A stretch of 46,252 bases of DNA. Source: Acidimicrobiaceae bacterium (lineage in GTDB: Bacteria > Actinomycetota > Acidimicrobiia > Acidimicrobiales > Aldehydirespiratoraceae). Location: the NCBI GenBank assembly GCA_009845995.1, contig VXYK01000040.1, forward strand, positions 15,141-61,392. Direction: 5' to 3'. Under the pieces are notes generated by a model. The model made no database searches, was not told where the DNA came from, and was given only the letters and a program-made list of their open reading frames with translations. Shown one piece after another: positions 1-11,367 of the stretch. The translations under genes and the position numbers were made by a program. Each line of letters starts with the position of its first letter. The stretch's first letter is position 1.

Positions 1-90
1 GCAGAGCGGCACCGGCCCGGCCGGCTCCGGCTACGCCCAGCGTGAGCAGAGCGGCACCGGCCCGGCCGGCTCCGGCTACGCCCGGCGCTT
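1..90 (+). repeat. Tandem 45-bp repeat inside nuoG
   Basis: Two tandem copies of a 45-bp unit (1-45 and 46-90), nearly identical until the last bases of the second. The unit is 15 codons, so it keeps the nuoG frame. Its core GGCTCCGGCTACGCCC is read here as Gly-Ser-Gly-Tyr-Ala. The same nucleotides recur in the nuoJ tail in another frame and in nuoL on the opposite strand. More copies may lie left of the window. Confidence 0.85.
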
Positions 91-1189
91 GCAACGCGCG
101 GCGAGAGACATTTCTGGGCCCGTGACGGTGGTGCTCGGTCGGTCCTCGCTCAGTGAGTCGGCAGCTGCCACGGTTGACGCTGCGGTCGCCTTGTCGGCTC
201 TTGATGATGTCTCGTTCCTGTCGGCACTTCGGCGCGGCAACGTTCACGGAGCGCTCGACGCTGGTCTGGCACCAGGTTTGCTCCCGGGTCGCACGACTTT
301 GGAACGTGGCGCACACCGTTTTGTCGATGCCTGGCCAAGTGTCCCCGAAAACGTCGGTCACGACACCGCCGGCATTCTGCGCGCCGCAAGAGCAGGTGAA
401 ATCGACACGCTGATCCTGCTCGGGGCTGATCCGTTGAACGACTTCCCAGACGCTGAGTTGGCGCGTGAAGGGATGGCCGGTGCCGGGACGGTCATAGCAG
501 TCGACCTTTTGCCCAACGACACGATCATGGCCGAAGCGGATGTGATCCTGGCCGCTGCCGGGCCAACAGAATCGTCTGGCACTTTCACCAACCTTGAGGG
601 CCGGGTCAGCGTCTGCGGGCAGATCGTCACAGCGGCAGGCATTTCGCGACCCGACTGGATGATCGCAGCCGAGATAGCAATCCGCCTGGGGAGCGACCTC
701 GGTGTTGATTCTCCGGCCGCGATTCGAGCGGAACTTGCCTCGGTCTCTGAGATCCACGCACCGCTCACAGAACAAGCCCTCGACGATTCTCAGGTAGATG
801 GCGTGCTACTCAGCGGCAACGGCGATATAGCGCCGCCGGAGCCGGCCGGGGCCACCAGCCCGGTGAATGATCGCTATTCGTTGCGCCTGTTGGCCACCCG
901 ACGGATGTACGACGACGGCACTGCGCTGCGCCACAGCCCCGCAAGCAGCGGGCATGCCTCGTCTCTCGAATTGCGACTGAATCCGGTCGACTTCGACAAG
1001 ATCGGGGTGCAAGAAGGCACAGTGGTGAGAGTCGAATCGGCGCGGGGCCATCTCGACATGCCAGTGCAGGTTGACGTCGGCGTCCCTGTGGGTTCGGCGG
1101 CCGTACCGTGGCGGACGCTCGGCGCAGATTGCAGGCCGCTCATAGACGCATCCGCGGTGGTCACCGATGTGAGAGTGGAGCGGCTGTGA
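2..1189 (+). CDS. nuoG: NADH-quinone oxidoreductase subunit G (NuoG), 3' part
   Basis: The C-terminal 395 codons of NuoG, the large Fe-S subunit of the peripheral arm of complex I. The frame is open to the left edge, so the start and the N-terminal Fe-S cluster ligands lie outside the window. What remains is the molybdopterin-oxidoreductase-like domain, which is structural in NuoG. LILLGADPLNDFPD, NDTIMAEADVILAA and SGTFTNLEGRV are typical of that fold. Its TGA overlaps the GTG of nuoH, so the two genes are probably coupled in translation. The first 30 visible codons are the tandem repeat described separately. A weaker inverse match to the same repeat core lies at 835-850. The gene heads the visible part of nuoGHIJKLMN; nuoA-F are presumably upstream. 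Confidence 0.9.
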   Translation, partial: QSGTGPAGSGYAQREQSGTGPAGSGYARRLQRAARDISGPVTVVLGRSSLSESAAATVDAAVALSALDDVSFLSALRRGNVHGALDAGLAPGLLPGRTTLERGAHRFVDAWPSVPENVGHDTAGILRAARAGEIDTLILLGADPLNDFPDAELAREGMAGAGTVIAVDLLPNDTIMAEADVILAAAGPTESSGTFTNLEGRVSVCGQIVTAAGISRPDWMIAAEIAIRLGSDLGVDSPAAIRAELASVSEIHAPLTEQALDDSQVDGVLLSGNGDIAPPEPAGATSPVNDRYSLRLLATRRMYDDGTALRHSPASSGHASSLELRLNPVDFDKIGVQEGTVVRVESARGHLDMPVQVDVGVPVGSAAVPWRTLGADCRPLIDASAVVTDVRVERL

Positions 1190-2475
1190 TAATCGCCAAC
1201 GATCCACTCTTCGCCGACCCGTTCGGCCTGCCCGAAGTCGGCGTGGTGCTGCTCAAAGTGGTTGTGGCCTTCGTTTTCTTGCTGGTCGCGGTGATGTTCA
1301 ACATCTGGTTCCTGCGCAAGGTCATTTCCGACATGCAGAACCGGATCGGTCCCAACCTGGCCGGGCCGTGGGGGATCCTGGTCACTTTGGCAGACGGCGT
1401 AAAGCTGTTCTTCAAAGAGGACCTGATCCCGGAGAAATCCCATCGATTCGTGTTCAAACTGGCCCCATATCTGTCGCTCATCCCGGCTTTCCTGGTGTTC
1501 GCGATCGTGCCCGTCGGGGGAGACTTCAACCGCACGGACGACCGTCCCGACGGCTTCATATCGATCTTCGGCCACGACACGCTGCTGCAGGTCGCCGACC
1601 CGCCCGTCGGCGTTCTCTTCTTCTTGGCGATGTCCTCGCTCGCGATCTATGGGGTGATGTTGGCGGGCTGGGGCTCGGGTTCGAAGTACCCGTTGTTGGG
1701 TTCGGTAAGAGCTTCGGCTCAGATGGTCAGCTACGAAGCTGCTCTGGGCCTGTCGGTCGCCTCAGTCGTGCTGGTCAGCGGCACGTTGTCGATGCATGAA
1801 ATGGTGCTGACGCAAGCGGGCCCGGGTTTCAACAGCTTCCTGCCCAACTGGAACATCATCGTCACCGGTTTCGTCCCTTTCTTCATCTTCATGGTGGCGG
1901 GGACTGCCGAACTCAACCACCCGCCCTTTGATCTGGTCGAAGCCGAACAGGAACTCGTCGGGGGCTTCCACACCGAGTACTCGTCGATCCGCTTCGCGCT
2001 GTTCTACCTGGCGGAGTTCATGAACCAGATAACGATGGGCGCGATCATCGTCACGCTCTTCTTGGGCGGACCCGCTGGTCCGGCACTGTTCGTACCGAAG
2101 GGTTGGTGGGTCGGCGTCTTCTGGTTCTTCTTCAAATTGATGCTCTTCTTGTTCGCGTTCGTGTGGTTGCGGGCGACGCTGCCCCGGCTCCGTTACGACC
2201 AACTCATGGACCTGGGCTGGAAGTTGCTGATTCCAGTGTCGCTGGCTTGGTTCTTGGTTCTCGCCGGCATCCAGATAGGCCGTGACCGCGGCTGGAGCAG
2301 CATTGAAGTCGGTACCTTTGCTGTGGGTTTCGGGGTTGTTTGCATGTTGTGCGGTGCGGTGCTGATGATGGCGTTGCGCTCGGCCCGTCTGCAGCGCCTC
2401 ACCGACCTCGAAGAAGAACGCGCTGAGCGGAGCGAATCAGAGCGGACAAGCAACGAAGGAACGTACCGTGGCTGA
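1186..2475 (+). CDS. nuoH: NADH-quinone oxidoreductase subunit H (NuoH), cluster 1
   Basis: Membrane subunit of complex I, 429 residues, that forms the quinone channel beneath NuoB/NuoD. The GTG start at 1186 overlaps the nuoG stop. An upstream in-frame ATG at 1108 would add residues that only shadow nuoG. The protein has about eight to nine hydrophobic helices. Canonical loops are present: QNRIGPNLAGPWG near the N-terminus, KEDLIPE, and the acidic quinone-side loop with EAEQELVGG (about residues 252-260) followed by FHTEYSS. Its hydrophilic C-terminal tail is longer than in many NuoH proteins and rich in Arg and Glu. It overlaps nuoI by 8 bp. Confidence 0.95.
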   Translation: MIIANDPLFADPFGLPEVGVVLLKVVVAFVFLLVAVMFNIWFLRKVISDMQNRIGPNLAGPWGILVTLADGVKLFFKEDLIPEKSHRFVFKLAPYLSLIPAFLVFAIVPVGGDFNRTDDRPDGFISIFGHDTLLQVADPPVGVLFFLAMSSLAIYGVMLAGWGSGSKYPLLGSVRASAQMVSYEAALGLSVASVVLVSGTLSMHEMVLTQAGPGFNSFLPNWNIIVTGFVPFFIFMVAGTAELNHPPFDLVEAEQELVGGFHTEYSSIRFALFYLAEFMNQITMGAIIVTLFLGGPAGPALFVPKGWWVGVFWFFFKLMLFLFAFVWLRATLPRLRYDQLMDLGWKLLIPVSLAWFLVLAGIQIGRDRGWSSIEVGTFAVGFGVVCMLCGAVLMMALRSARLQRLTDLEEERAERSESERTSNEGTYRG

Positions 2476-3145
2476 GTTCACCGACTACATCAAAGGCTTC
2501 GCCGTGACCTTCAAGAAGCTCTTCGAGGAGCGGGTCACCGGCGACTATCGAGGCGGAATGGCCAAACCCGGCCAACCCGACGAAAAGCGCCCCAAGGTCG
2601 AACGTCTGCACGGACGGCACGTCCTCAATCGTTACGAAGACGGTATGGAGAAGTGCATCGGTTGTGAACTGTGCGCAGGCGTGTGCCCAGCCAAGTGCAT
2701 CCATGTGAGAGGCGCCGACAACGATCCCGACAATCCGACATCACCCGGTGAGCGCTTCGGCTATGTCTACGAAATCAACTATCTGCGGTGCATACATTGC
2801 GACCTGTGCGTGGAGGCGTGCCCCACACAGGCCATCACCGAAACGAAACTGTTCGAGTTCTCCTTCACCAATCGCGACGACGCGATCTATACCCGCGACG
2901 AACTGCTCGTCGGTGACGACGGCAAACCCCAGCAACTTCCGTGGGAGGATTGGCGCGAGGGTGAAGATGAACTGACCTCTGGTTGGATGCGTGCAACATC
3001 ACCATCAGGAGATCATCGCTACGAAGGTGTAGTGCAGTGGTCCGGTGAACTTGGCTACGGCGTACGAGCACCCGAACTCGGCCAGTCCGCGGATGTTGGT
3101 GACACAGGTGCTGATGCAGGGACTTCGGGCGGAGGTGACGGGTGA
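2468..3145 (+). CDS. nuoI: NADH-quinone oxidoreductase subunit I (NuoI), cluster 1
   Basis: Ferredoxin-like subunit, 225 residues, carrying the two 4Fe-4S clusters (N6a, N6b) that pass electrons to NuoB. Both CxxCxxCxxxC motifs are intact: Cys63/66/69/73 and Cys108/111/114/118, each followed by Pro. The GTG start at 2468 overlaps the end of nuoH. After the Fe-S domain there is a long Gly/Asp-rich C-terminal extension (about residues 145-225) with no recognisable motif, making it longer than the cluster 2 copy. It overlaps nuoJ by 4 bp. Confidence 0.95.
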   Translation: MAEFTDYIKGFAVTFKKLFEERVTGDYRGGMAKPGQPDEKRPKVERLHGRHVLNRYEDGMEKCIGCELCAGVCPAKCIHVRGADNDPDNPTSPGERFGYVYEINYLRCIHCDLCVEACPTQAITETKLFEFSFTNRDDAIYTRDELLVGDDGKPQQLPWEDWREGEDELTSGWMRATSPSGDHRYEGVVQWSGELGYGVRAPELGQSADVGDTGADAGTSGGGDG

Positions 3146-3936
3146 GCGAGGTAATTGTCTTTGCTGTTGCCGCGATCATCGTGTTGAGCGGTGCCATCGG
3201 CGTCGTGATCTCGCGCAACCCAGTGCATTCCGCACTCTTTCTGATCCAGACGCTGTTCGGGGTCGCGGTGCTGTTTGTGCTGCAAGAAGCACACTTTTTG
3301 GCGGCCGTTCAGATCGTCGTCTACGCGGGTGCGATCGTCATCCTGTTCCTCTTCGTCATCATGCTCCTAGGTGTGGACACCGCTGATGACTGGTCGGTTG
3401 AACCGATCGCGGGGCAACGTCCGCTGACCGTGATAGTCGGGGCGGCGCTGGCTGGTTTCGGTCTGGTTCTGGTGGTGGTTGCATCCGACGCACTCACCGG
3501 CGCGGTGCGAAGCGGCGGTGAAGGCACCCTCAACGAGCGTGCCCTCGACAATGGGTTCACCGATATTGAACGCATCGGGCGTGTCCTGTTCTCGGACTAC
3601 GCGTTGTCATTCGAGATAACCGCCGCCCTCTTGACGGTCGCCGTGATCGGTGCGGTGGTGTTGACCCGCAGGCAGCTCCGCGGCGAACTCCTCGAAGATC
3701 TCGAAGCTGCCTCAATGGACCTCCCCCCCGCCGCTCCGGCCTCCGCGGCTCCGGCCACCCCCGGCAACAACGCAGCATCAAGCACTTCCGCGGCTCCGGC
3801 TACGCCCGGCAACAACAACGGTCCAGGGGCTCCGGCTACGCCCGGCGAAAGCAACGTTTCCGGGGCTCCGGCTGCGCCCGGCGAAAGCAATGCTCCAGGG
3901 GCTCCGGCCACGCCCGGCGAAAGCAGAGCGCGCTGA
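3142..3936 (+). CDS. nuoJ: NADH-quinone oxidoreductase subunit J (NuoJ), cluster 1, with repeat tail
   Basis: Membrane subunit of complex I, 264 residues. Roughly the first 180 residues form the usual five-helix NuoJ. The segment IVVYAGAIVILFLFVIMLLG corresponds to the conserved third helix, which has a pi-bulge in known structures. From about residue 190 the protein continues into a Pro/Ala/Gly-rich tail ending in five APATPG-like repeats (residues 203-264). The tail is encoded by the DNA repeat listed separately and is probably disordered and cytoplasmic. The GTG start overlaps nuoI, and the final A of the TGA is the first base of the nuoK ATG. Confidence 0.93.
   Translation: MSEVIVFAVAAIIVLSGAIGVVISRNPVHSALFLIQTLFGVAVLFVLQEAHFLAAVQIVVYAGAIVILFLFVIMLLGVDTADDWSVEPIAGQRPLTVIVGAALAGFGLVLVVVASDALTGAVRSGGEGTLNERALDNGFTDIERIGRVLFSDYALSFEITAALLTVAVIGAVVLTRRQLRGELLEDLEAASMDLPPAAPASAAPATPGNNAASSTSAAPATPGNNNGPGAPATPGESNVSGAPAAPGESNAPGAPATPGESRAR
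3746..3935 (+). repeat. Repeat array in the nuoJ tail
   Basis: Five copies of the core GCTCCGGCTACGCCCGGC (with variants) start at 3748, 3793, 3829, 3865 and 3901. The last four are spaced 36 bp apart, and the first step is 45 bp. Here the core encodes Ala-Pro-Ala-Thr-Pro-Gly, whereas in nuoG the same bases encode Gly-Ser-Gly-Tyr-Ala. That suggests conservation at the DNA level. The fourth unit (3863-3881) matches 6299-6317 in nuoL exactly over 19 bp on the other strand. Confidence 0.85.
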
Positions 3937-4241
3937 TGGAACTGACCAATGACTGGTATCTGGTGCTGTCGGTGGCCATGTTCGTCATCGGTGCTGTGGG
4001 CCTGTTGGTGCGCCGCAATCCGCTCGTGATGTTCATGTGCGTGGAGTTGATGCTCAATGCCGTCAACGTCAGCTTCGTGGCGCTCGGCACAGAGCTCAAC
4101 GACGTGTCCGGACAGATAGCGGTGTTCTTCGTCCTGGTCGTGGCCGCGGTCGAAGTCGTGGTCGGACTGGCACTGGTGGTAGCTATCAACAGGCGGCGAG
4201 CGGACGCCACGGCCGACGATATTTCGGTATTGAGGGGCTGA
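3936..4241 (+). CDS. nuoK: NADH-quinone oxidoreductase subunit K (NuoK), cluster 1
   Basis: Three-helix membrane subunit of complex I, 101 residues, the usual size. The two glutamates in the membrane helices that belong to the proton path are present: Glu37 in MCVELMLNAVNV and Glu73 in AAVEVVVGLAL, matching E. coli Glu36 and Glu72. The ATG start shares one base with the nuoJ stop, and nuoL begins one base after the stop. Confidence 0.95.
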   Translation: MELTNDWYLVLSVAMFVIGAVGLLVRRNPLVMFMCVELMLNAVNVSFVALGTELNDVSGQIAVFFVLVVAAVEVVVGLALVVAINRRRADATADDISVLRG

Positions 4242-4242
4242 C

Positions 4243-6665
<2,423 letters not shown>

Positions 6666-6666
<1 letters not shown>

Positions 6667-8297
6667 TGGGAACTCTGCTGACCAATAACGTGCTGGCCAA
6701 CAGCATCTTCGCCGCTGAAGCGGGCTCCGCCGGGGGCACATTCCCAGTGCTGAGCGCCATCGTGGTCACTCCGATGATCGGCGCTCTGGTGCTGCTGTTT
6801 CTGCCCAACAACCGACCCGAGTATTTCAAGCAGATCGCGTTCCTGTTCAGCGCCGCGGTGGGTGCCATGTCGGTGTGGGTACTCACCGATTTCAGCACCG
6901 CCGGGGCAGCGGAGTTTCAGCTGACGGACCACCACACCTGGATCGAGAGCCTCGGGATCTCCTGGTCGCTCGGCGTCGACGGGATCTCACTCTGGCTCGT
7001 GATATTGACCGGGCTGATCTTCCCGCTGACCATCGTCGGAGTCGACGCCGAACACGGCCCAAAGGCCTACTACTCGTGGCTGCTGGTTCTTGAAGCCGGC
7101 TGCATGGGAGTTTTCCTGGCCCTCGACCTCTTCGCCTTCTTCACGTTCTTCGAGATCGTGCTGGTGCCGATGTACTTCCTCATCGGCAAGTGGGGTCACG
7201 GCGAGCGAGCATACGCGGCGACCAAGTTCTTCATCTTCACGATGTCCGGATCGGCGCTGATGCTCGTGGGCATCCTGTCGCTGGCGTTCCTCAACCAAGC
7301 CGAAACCGGCGTGCTCACCTTCGATCTTGTGCAACTGGCGAACTCTCAGGCGATAGCCACAACAACCGCACGGTGGATCTTCTTGTCGTTCGCGTTGGCT
7401 TTCGCAGTGAAAGTGCCGCTGTTCCCGCTCCACACCTGGCTGCCCGACGCCCACACCAACGCCCCGACCGCAGGGTCGGTGATCCTCGCCGCGGTGATGT
7501 TGAAACTCGGCACCTACGGTTTCCTGCGATTCGGCATCTACCTGTTTCCAGAAGCGGCGGTGTGGTTCGCCCCGACGCTGGTCACGTTGGGGACCATAGG
7601 CATCATCTACGGGGCAATAGCGGCAACGATGCAGCGCGACCTGAAACGCCTGGTCGCCTACTCCTCGGTGGCCCACCTCGGGTTCATAATCATCGGCTCG
7701 TTCGCCATAAACACCGAGGGCCTCGAGGGCGGATTGCTGCAGATGGTCAACCACGGACTCTCAACGGGTGCGCTGTTCCTGCTGGTGGCGATGATCTACG
7801 ACCGCCGCCACACCCGGATGATCTCCGAACTGGGAGGGCTGCAGAAACCAGCCCCGAAGCTGGCCGGTGTCTTCATACTGGTGACCTTGTCCTCGGTCGG
7901 TCTCCCAGGGCTCAACGGCTTCGTGGGCGAGTTCCTCACACTGCTCGGTGCGTTCGCGGCTCATCGCTGGTGGGCGGTGGTCGCAGCCAGCGGCGTGATC
8001 CTTGCAGCCCTCTACCTTCTGTGGGCCTACCAGCGGGTGTTCCACGGTCCCGCCGAGGGCGCGAATGCCGAGATCACCGACCTCAAGCTGCGTGAGGGGC
8101 TGCTGCTGGCGCCGTTCGTGGTCGGCATCGTCTTCATGGGGGTCTATCCGAAGCCGGTGATCGACCGGATGGAACCGGCTGTCGATGCGCTCATCGCGCA
8201 TGTCGAGGAGCATGTACCGGATTTCTCCGAGCCGGTCGCAGACGTGATCATCTTTGACGATCACGGCGGTTCGGATTCGAGCGAGGACGGTCACTGA
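6666..8297 (+). CDS. nuoM: NADH-quinone oxidoreductase subunit M (NuoM), cluster 1
   Basis: Antiporter-like proton-pumping subunit of complex I, 543 residues with about 14 membrane helices. Key residues are visible: Glu163 in FEIVLVPMYFLIG and Lys249 in KVPLFPLHTWLPDAH, with the second charged stretch in RDLKRLVAYSSVAHLG. The ATG at 6666 overlaps the nuoL TGA by one base. Longer starts upstream would overlap the nuoL C-terminus and add no family-like sequence. The hydrophilic Asp/Ser-rich C-terminal tail is short. It overlaps nuoN by one base. Confidence 0.94.
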
Positions 8298-10060
8298 TGC
8301 CCGCTCAACTCGCCCAGATCAGCCAACCCGTGACACCGCCGCAGTACTCGCTCGCCGGGTTGAGTCCGCTGATCATCCTGGCGGTCGGGGCGTTCCTGCT
8401 CATCATGTTCCGCTCGGTCATCAAACGGCTGCCCGCAACCGCGGAACGCTTCGCGACCATCGCCGTAGGACCGACGACGGTTGTGGCGGCCTGGATTGTG
8501 GGTGGTCTGGTCGGCGATGAGATGCCCTTGGCGAACGTTCGCGCCGACATCGGCACCCTGTGGTTCGCGGTGCTCTTCGCCCTCGTGCTGGTGGTCGCCG
8601 CTTTGTTTGTGGGCACCATGCGCGTCGGTTTCGACGCGATTTTCACGTCCGGCACTGGTCTGGTCGCATTGGCTGCAATCGCCGAGTTGTGGAACGACCA
8701 TCACCGGGCGACGTGGCCGGCGGAATTCGGCGAAAGGCCCGTGGGCCTGCTCGGCAATCCGGTGCGCGCCATCGGTGATCAGTTCTCCTTCGACGGATTC
8801 AGCCTGGTGATTGCAGGGGTGATCTTGTCGGCGGTTGTCCTCTGCGCGCTGCTGCTCGACGAGTACCTGCGTCGTGAACGCATCGACGGACCCGAGATGT
8901 ACGTGCTGATGATGCTGTCGGCGGCGGGCGGCGTGGTGATGGCCGGCGCTGGTGACCTGATCGTCTTGTTCCTCGGTTTGGAGACGCTGTCGATCTCGGT
9001 CTACATCATGGCCGCCCTGCATGTTCGCAGAAGCGAGTCGCTTGAAGCAGGTTTGAAGTACTTCGTGCTCGGGGCCTTCTCGTCGGCCTTCCTGTTGTAC
9101 GGGATGGCTCTGGTCTATGGCGCGACCGGTTCCTTGAACCTCCACGAGATCCGGCTCTACCTTGCTTCGGTCGTGATCCTGAAGGACGCCATGTTGTTGG
9201 CCGGACTGGCGATGATGCTGGTCGGACTAGGTTTCAAGGTCGCAGCTGTGCCGTTCCATACGTGGACGCCGGACGTGTATCAGGGCGCTCCCACCCCGGT
9301 CGTGGCGTTCATGGCCTCGGCGGTCAAGGCCGCAGGTTTCGCAGCACTCGTGCGGGTGTTCGTGGTCACCTTCCTGCCTTACTGGCCCGATTGGACACCT
9401 GCGGTTGCGGTGCTGGCAATGCTGACGTTGCTGGTTGGAGCGGTGCTGGCGATCGTGCAACGCGACGTCAAACGCATGCTGGCCTACTCCTCGATCTCCC
9501 ATGCCGGGTTCATTCTGGTCGGAGTGGAGGCGGCCTCTGCTCGAGGCACAGCAGCGGTGGTCTTCTACGTGGCCGCCTATGCCTTCATGGTGATCGGCAC
9601 CTTCGGCGTTCTCACGGTCGTTTCGGGCCCCGGCGACCGCAAGACCAACCTTGATGATCTCGATGGTCTGGCCGCTCGCCGTCCGGCTCTTGCGCTCGCG
9701 TTGACGATCTTCCTGCTGGCCCAGGCGGGTGTGCCGTTGACGACAGGATTCGTGGCGAAGTTCGAGATCATCGGCGCGGCGGTTGAAGTGCGGTCCTTCT
9801 GGCTAGCGGTCGTAGCCATGGTTTCGGCGGTGGTGTCAGCCTTCCTCTACCTGCGCATCGTGCTCTCGGTGTATCTGGGTTCGCCTGCCGACGACTCCGA
9901 GTCTTCCGACGATGCGCCTGTTGAGCGGGTACACCCCGCTGCCGGTCTCGCCATCGGTATTGCCCTGGCGGTCACTATCGGTTTCGGCCTCATCCCCGGC
10001 CCCATCGACGAGCTGGCCACCGAAGCCATTCCCCAGCTGTTCGCAGCGGGACAGCGATGA
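8297..10060 (+). CDS. nuoN: NADH-quinone oxidoreductase subunit N (NuoN), cluster 1
   Basis: Third antiporter-like subunit of complex I, 587 residues, somewhat longer than the cluster 2 copy (503). Conserved parts are LGLETLSISVYIMAAL (helix with the ion-path Glu), KVAAVPFHTWTPDVYQGAPT, and RDVKRMLAYSSISHAG. The N-terminal 80-100 residues before the conserved core include an additional hydrophobic segment. The ATG overlaps the nuoM stop by one base. The stop overlaps the start of the next gene, a lipoprotein gene that is not part of complex I. Confidence 0.94.
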   Translation: MPAQLAQISQPVTPPQYSLAGLSPLIILAVGAFLLIMFRSVIKRLPATAERFATIAVGPTTVVAAWIVGGLVGDEMPLANVRADIGTLWFAVLFALVLVVAALFVGTMRVGFDAIFTSGTGLVALAAIAELWNDHHRATWPAEFGERPVGLLGNPVRAIGDQFSFDGFSLVIAGVILSAVVLCALLLDEYLRRERIDGPEMYVLMMLSAAGGVVMAGAGDLIVLFLGLETLSISVYIMAALHVRRSESLEAGLKYFVLGAFSSAFLLYGMALVYGATGSLNLHEIRLYLASVVILKDAMLLAGLAMMLVGLGFKVAAVPFHTWTPDVYQGAPTPVVAFMASAVKAAGFAALVRVFVVTFLPYWPDWTPAVAVLAMLTLLVGAVLAIVQRDVKRMLAYSSISHAGFILVGVEAASARGTAAVVFYVAAYAFMVIGTFGVLTVVSGPGDRKTNLDDLDGLAARRPALALALTIFLLAQAGVPLTTGFVAKFEIIGAAVEVRSFWLAVVAMVSAVVSAFLYLRIVLSVYLGSPADDSESSDDAPVERVHPAAGLAIGIALAVTIGFGLIPGPIDELATEAIPQLFAAGQR

Positions 10061-11304
10061 CATTCGCGCGCTGCGTAGTCGCGTTCTTTCTCTTGATCGC
10101 GGTGAGTTGCAGCGCGAACGAACCGCCACAGGCGACGATCACGATTGAGAGCTGGCGTTTGGATGACCAGTCGGTTTGGGACGACGAGATCATTCCAGCG
10201 TTCGAAGCCGAGTACCCTCATATCGATGTCGTGTTCACCCCGACGACACCGCTTGAATACCCCACGGTCTTGCGGTCTCGTTTAGAGCGCGGCGAAGCGG
10301 GCGACCTGATCACATGTTTCGCCTTCGATCGCTCGCGCGAGCTATTTGAGGACGGTTATCTCGCCCCGCTGGACGATCTGCCAGGGATTGACAACTTCGG
10401 TGATTCTGCCCAGGCGGGTTGGATCTCCGCGGACGGGTCTACGCCTTACTGCGTTCCCGTTGCATCGGTGATCCAAGGGTTCTTCTACAACGTCGAGGTC
10501 TTCGAAGCTCTCGGATTGAGAGTTCCTGAGACTGAGGAGGAACTGTTCAAATTGTTGCAGGCGATCGCCGACAACGGCACTTACGTGCCTATCGGGATGG
10601 GCCTCTCCGAATGGGAGGCGGAACATATTTTGTTCCAGAATATTGGGACGAATTACTGGAAGGGTGAAGAGGGTCGGTTGGCGTTGATCGATGGCGACAC
10701 CAAGGTCACCGATCAGGAGTACGTCGACACGTTCGAGACTCTTGCCCGCTTTGGCCCCTACATGCACCCCGAGGCTTCCGGCATCAGCTACAGCGACGGC
10801 AAAGTACTGTTCGAAACAGGTCAGGCTGCGATCTATCCGGCCGGTTCTTGGGAGATATCCGGATTCGATGCCAACGCCGAGTTTGAGTTCAGCGCCTTTC
10901 GAACTCCTCTGCGGCAGGGCCAGAACACCTGTTACATCGTCGACCACAACGACTTGGCCATTGGTCTAAATCCGGCATCGCCTAATGCCGCCGCCGCTCG
11001 CACCTTTCTGACGTGGGTGACATCGCCTGATTTTGCCAGTGTGTACACCGGAGCTCTACCCGGCTTCTTCAGCCAACAGAACACCGCGGTCCCGCACGAT
11101 CATCGGGTCGCTGCGGAGTTCGTGTCTTGGCGTGAAGACTGCGAATCAGCCAATCGCAACGGCTACGAAGCGCTGGATTCAGGGGACCCTGAGTTCCCGA
11201 TTGAGCTGAGAGACGTGAGCAATGCGGTGATCCTCGGCGAGATGACACCCCAAGAAGCGGCGCGGAGACTCCAAGACGGCTTGGACTCCTGGTACACACC
11301 GTGA
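10057..11304 (+). CDS. Extracellular solute-binding lipoprotein (ABC transporter family 1 type)
   Basis: A 415-residue predicted lipoprotein. A hydrophobic signal (about residues 6-16) runs into AVSCSA, a lipobox-like site with Cys18. The rest resembles family 1 (sugar/oligosaccharide) solute-binding proteins: TITIESWRLDD at the start, FEAEYPHIDVVF, the GDLITCFAFDRSRELF region, FFYNVEVFEALGL, and GQAAIYPAGSWE. Such proteins normally feed an ABC permease, but no permease or ATPase gene is nearby. The ATG overlaps the nuoN stop (ATGA), so it is likely translated from the complex I message. Substrate unknown. It could be a stand-alone binding or sensory lipoprotein. Confidence 0.8.
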   Translation: MTFARCVVAFFLLIAVSCSANEPPQATITIESWRLDDQSVWDDEIIPAFEAEYPHIDVVFTPTTPLEYPTVLRSRLERGEAGDLITCFAFDRSRELFEDGYLAPLDDLPGIDNFGDSAQAGWISADGSTPYCVPVASVIQGFFYNVEVFEALGLRVPETEEELFKLLQAIADNGTYVPIGMGLSEWEAEHILFQNIGTNYWKGEEGRLALIDGDTKVTDQEYVDTFETLARFGPYMHPEASGISYSDGKVLFETGQAAIYPAGSWEISGFDANAEFEFSAFRTPLRQGQNTCYIVDHNDLAIGLNPASPNAAAARTFLTWVTSPDFASVYTGALPGFFSQQNTAVPHDHRVAAEFVSWREDCESANRNGYEALDSGDPEFPIELRDVSNAVILGEMTPQEAARRLQDGLDSWYTP

Positions 11305-11367
11305 GACGGCACCGTTCCTCCTAGAGAATCTTGCGGCGGGGCGGGGAAAAGTGTTGTACTACACGGC

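Noticed and set aside
3746..3935. Regularly spaced repeats that might suggest a CRISPR array
   Set aside because: Units are about 18 bp with similar, not unique, spacers. The whole array is in-frame within nuoJ and no cas gene is near.
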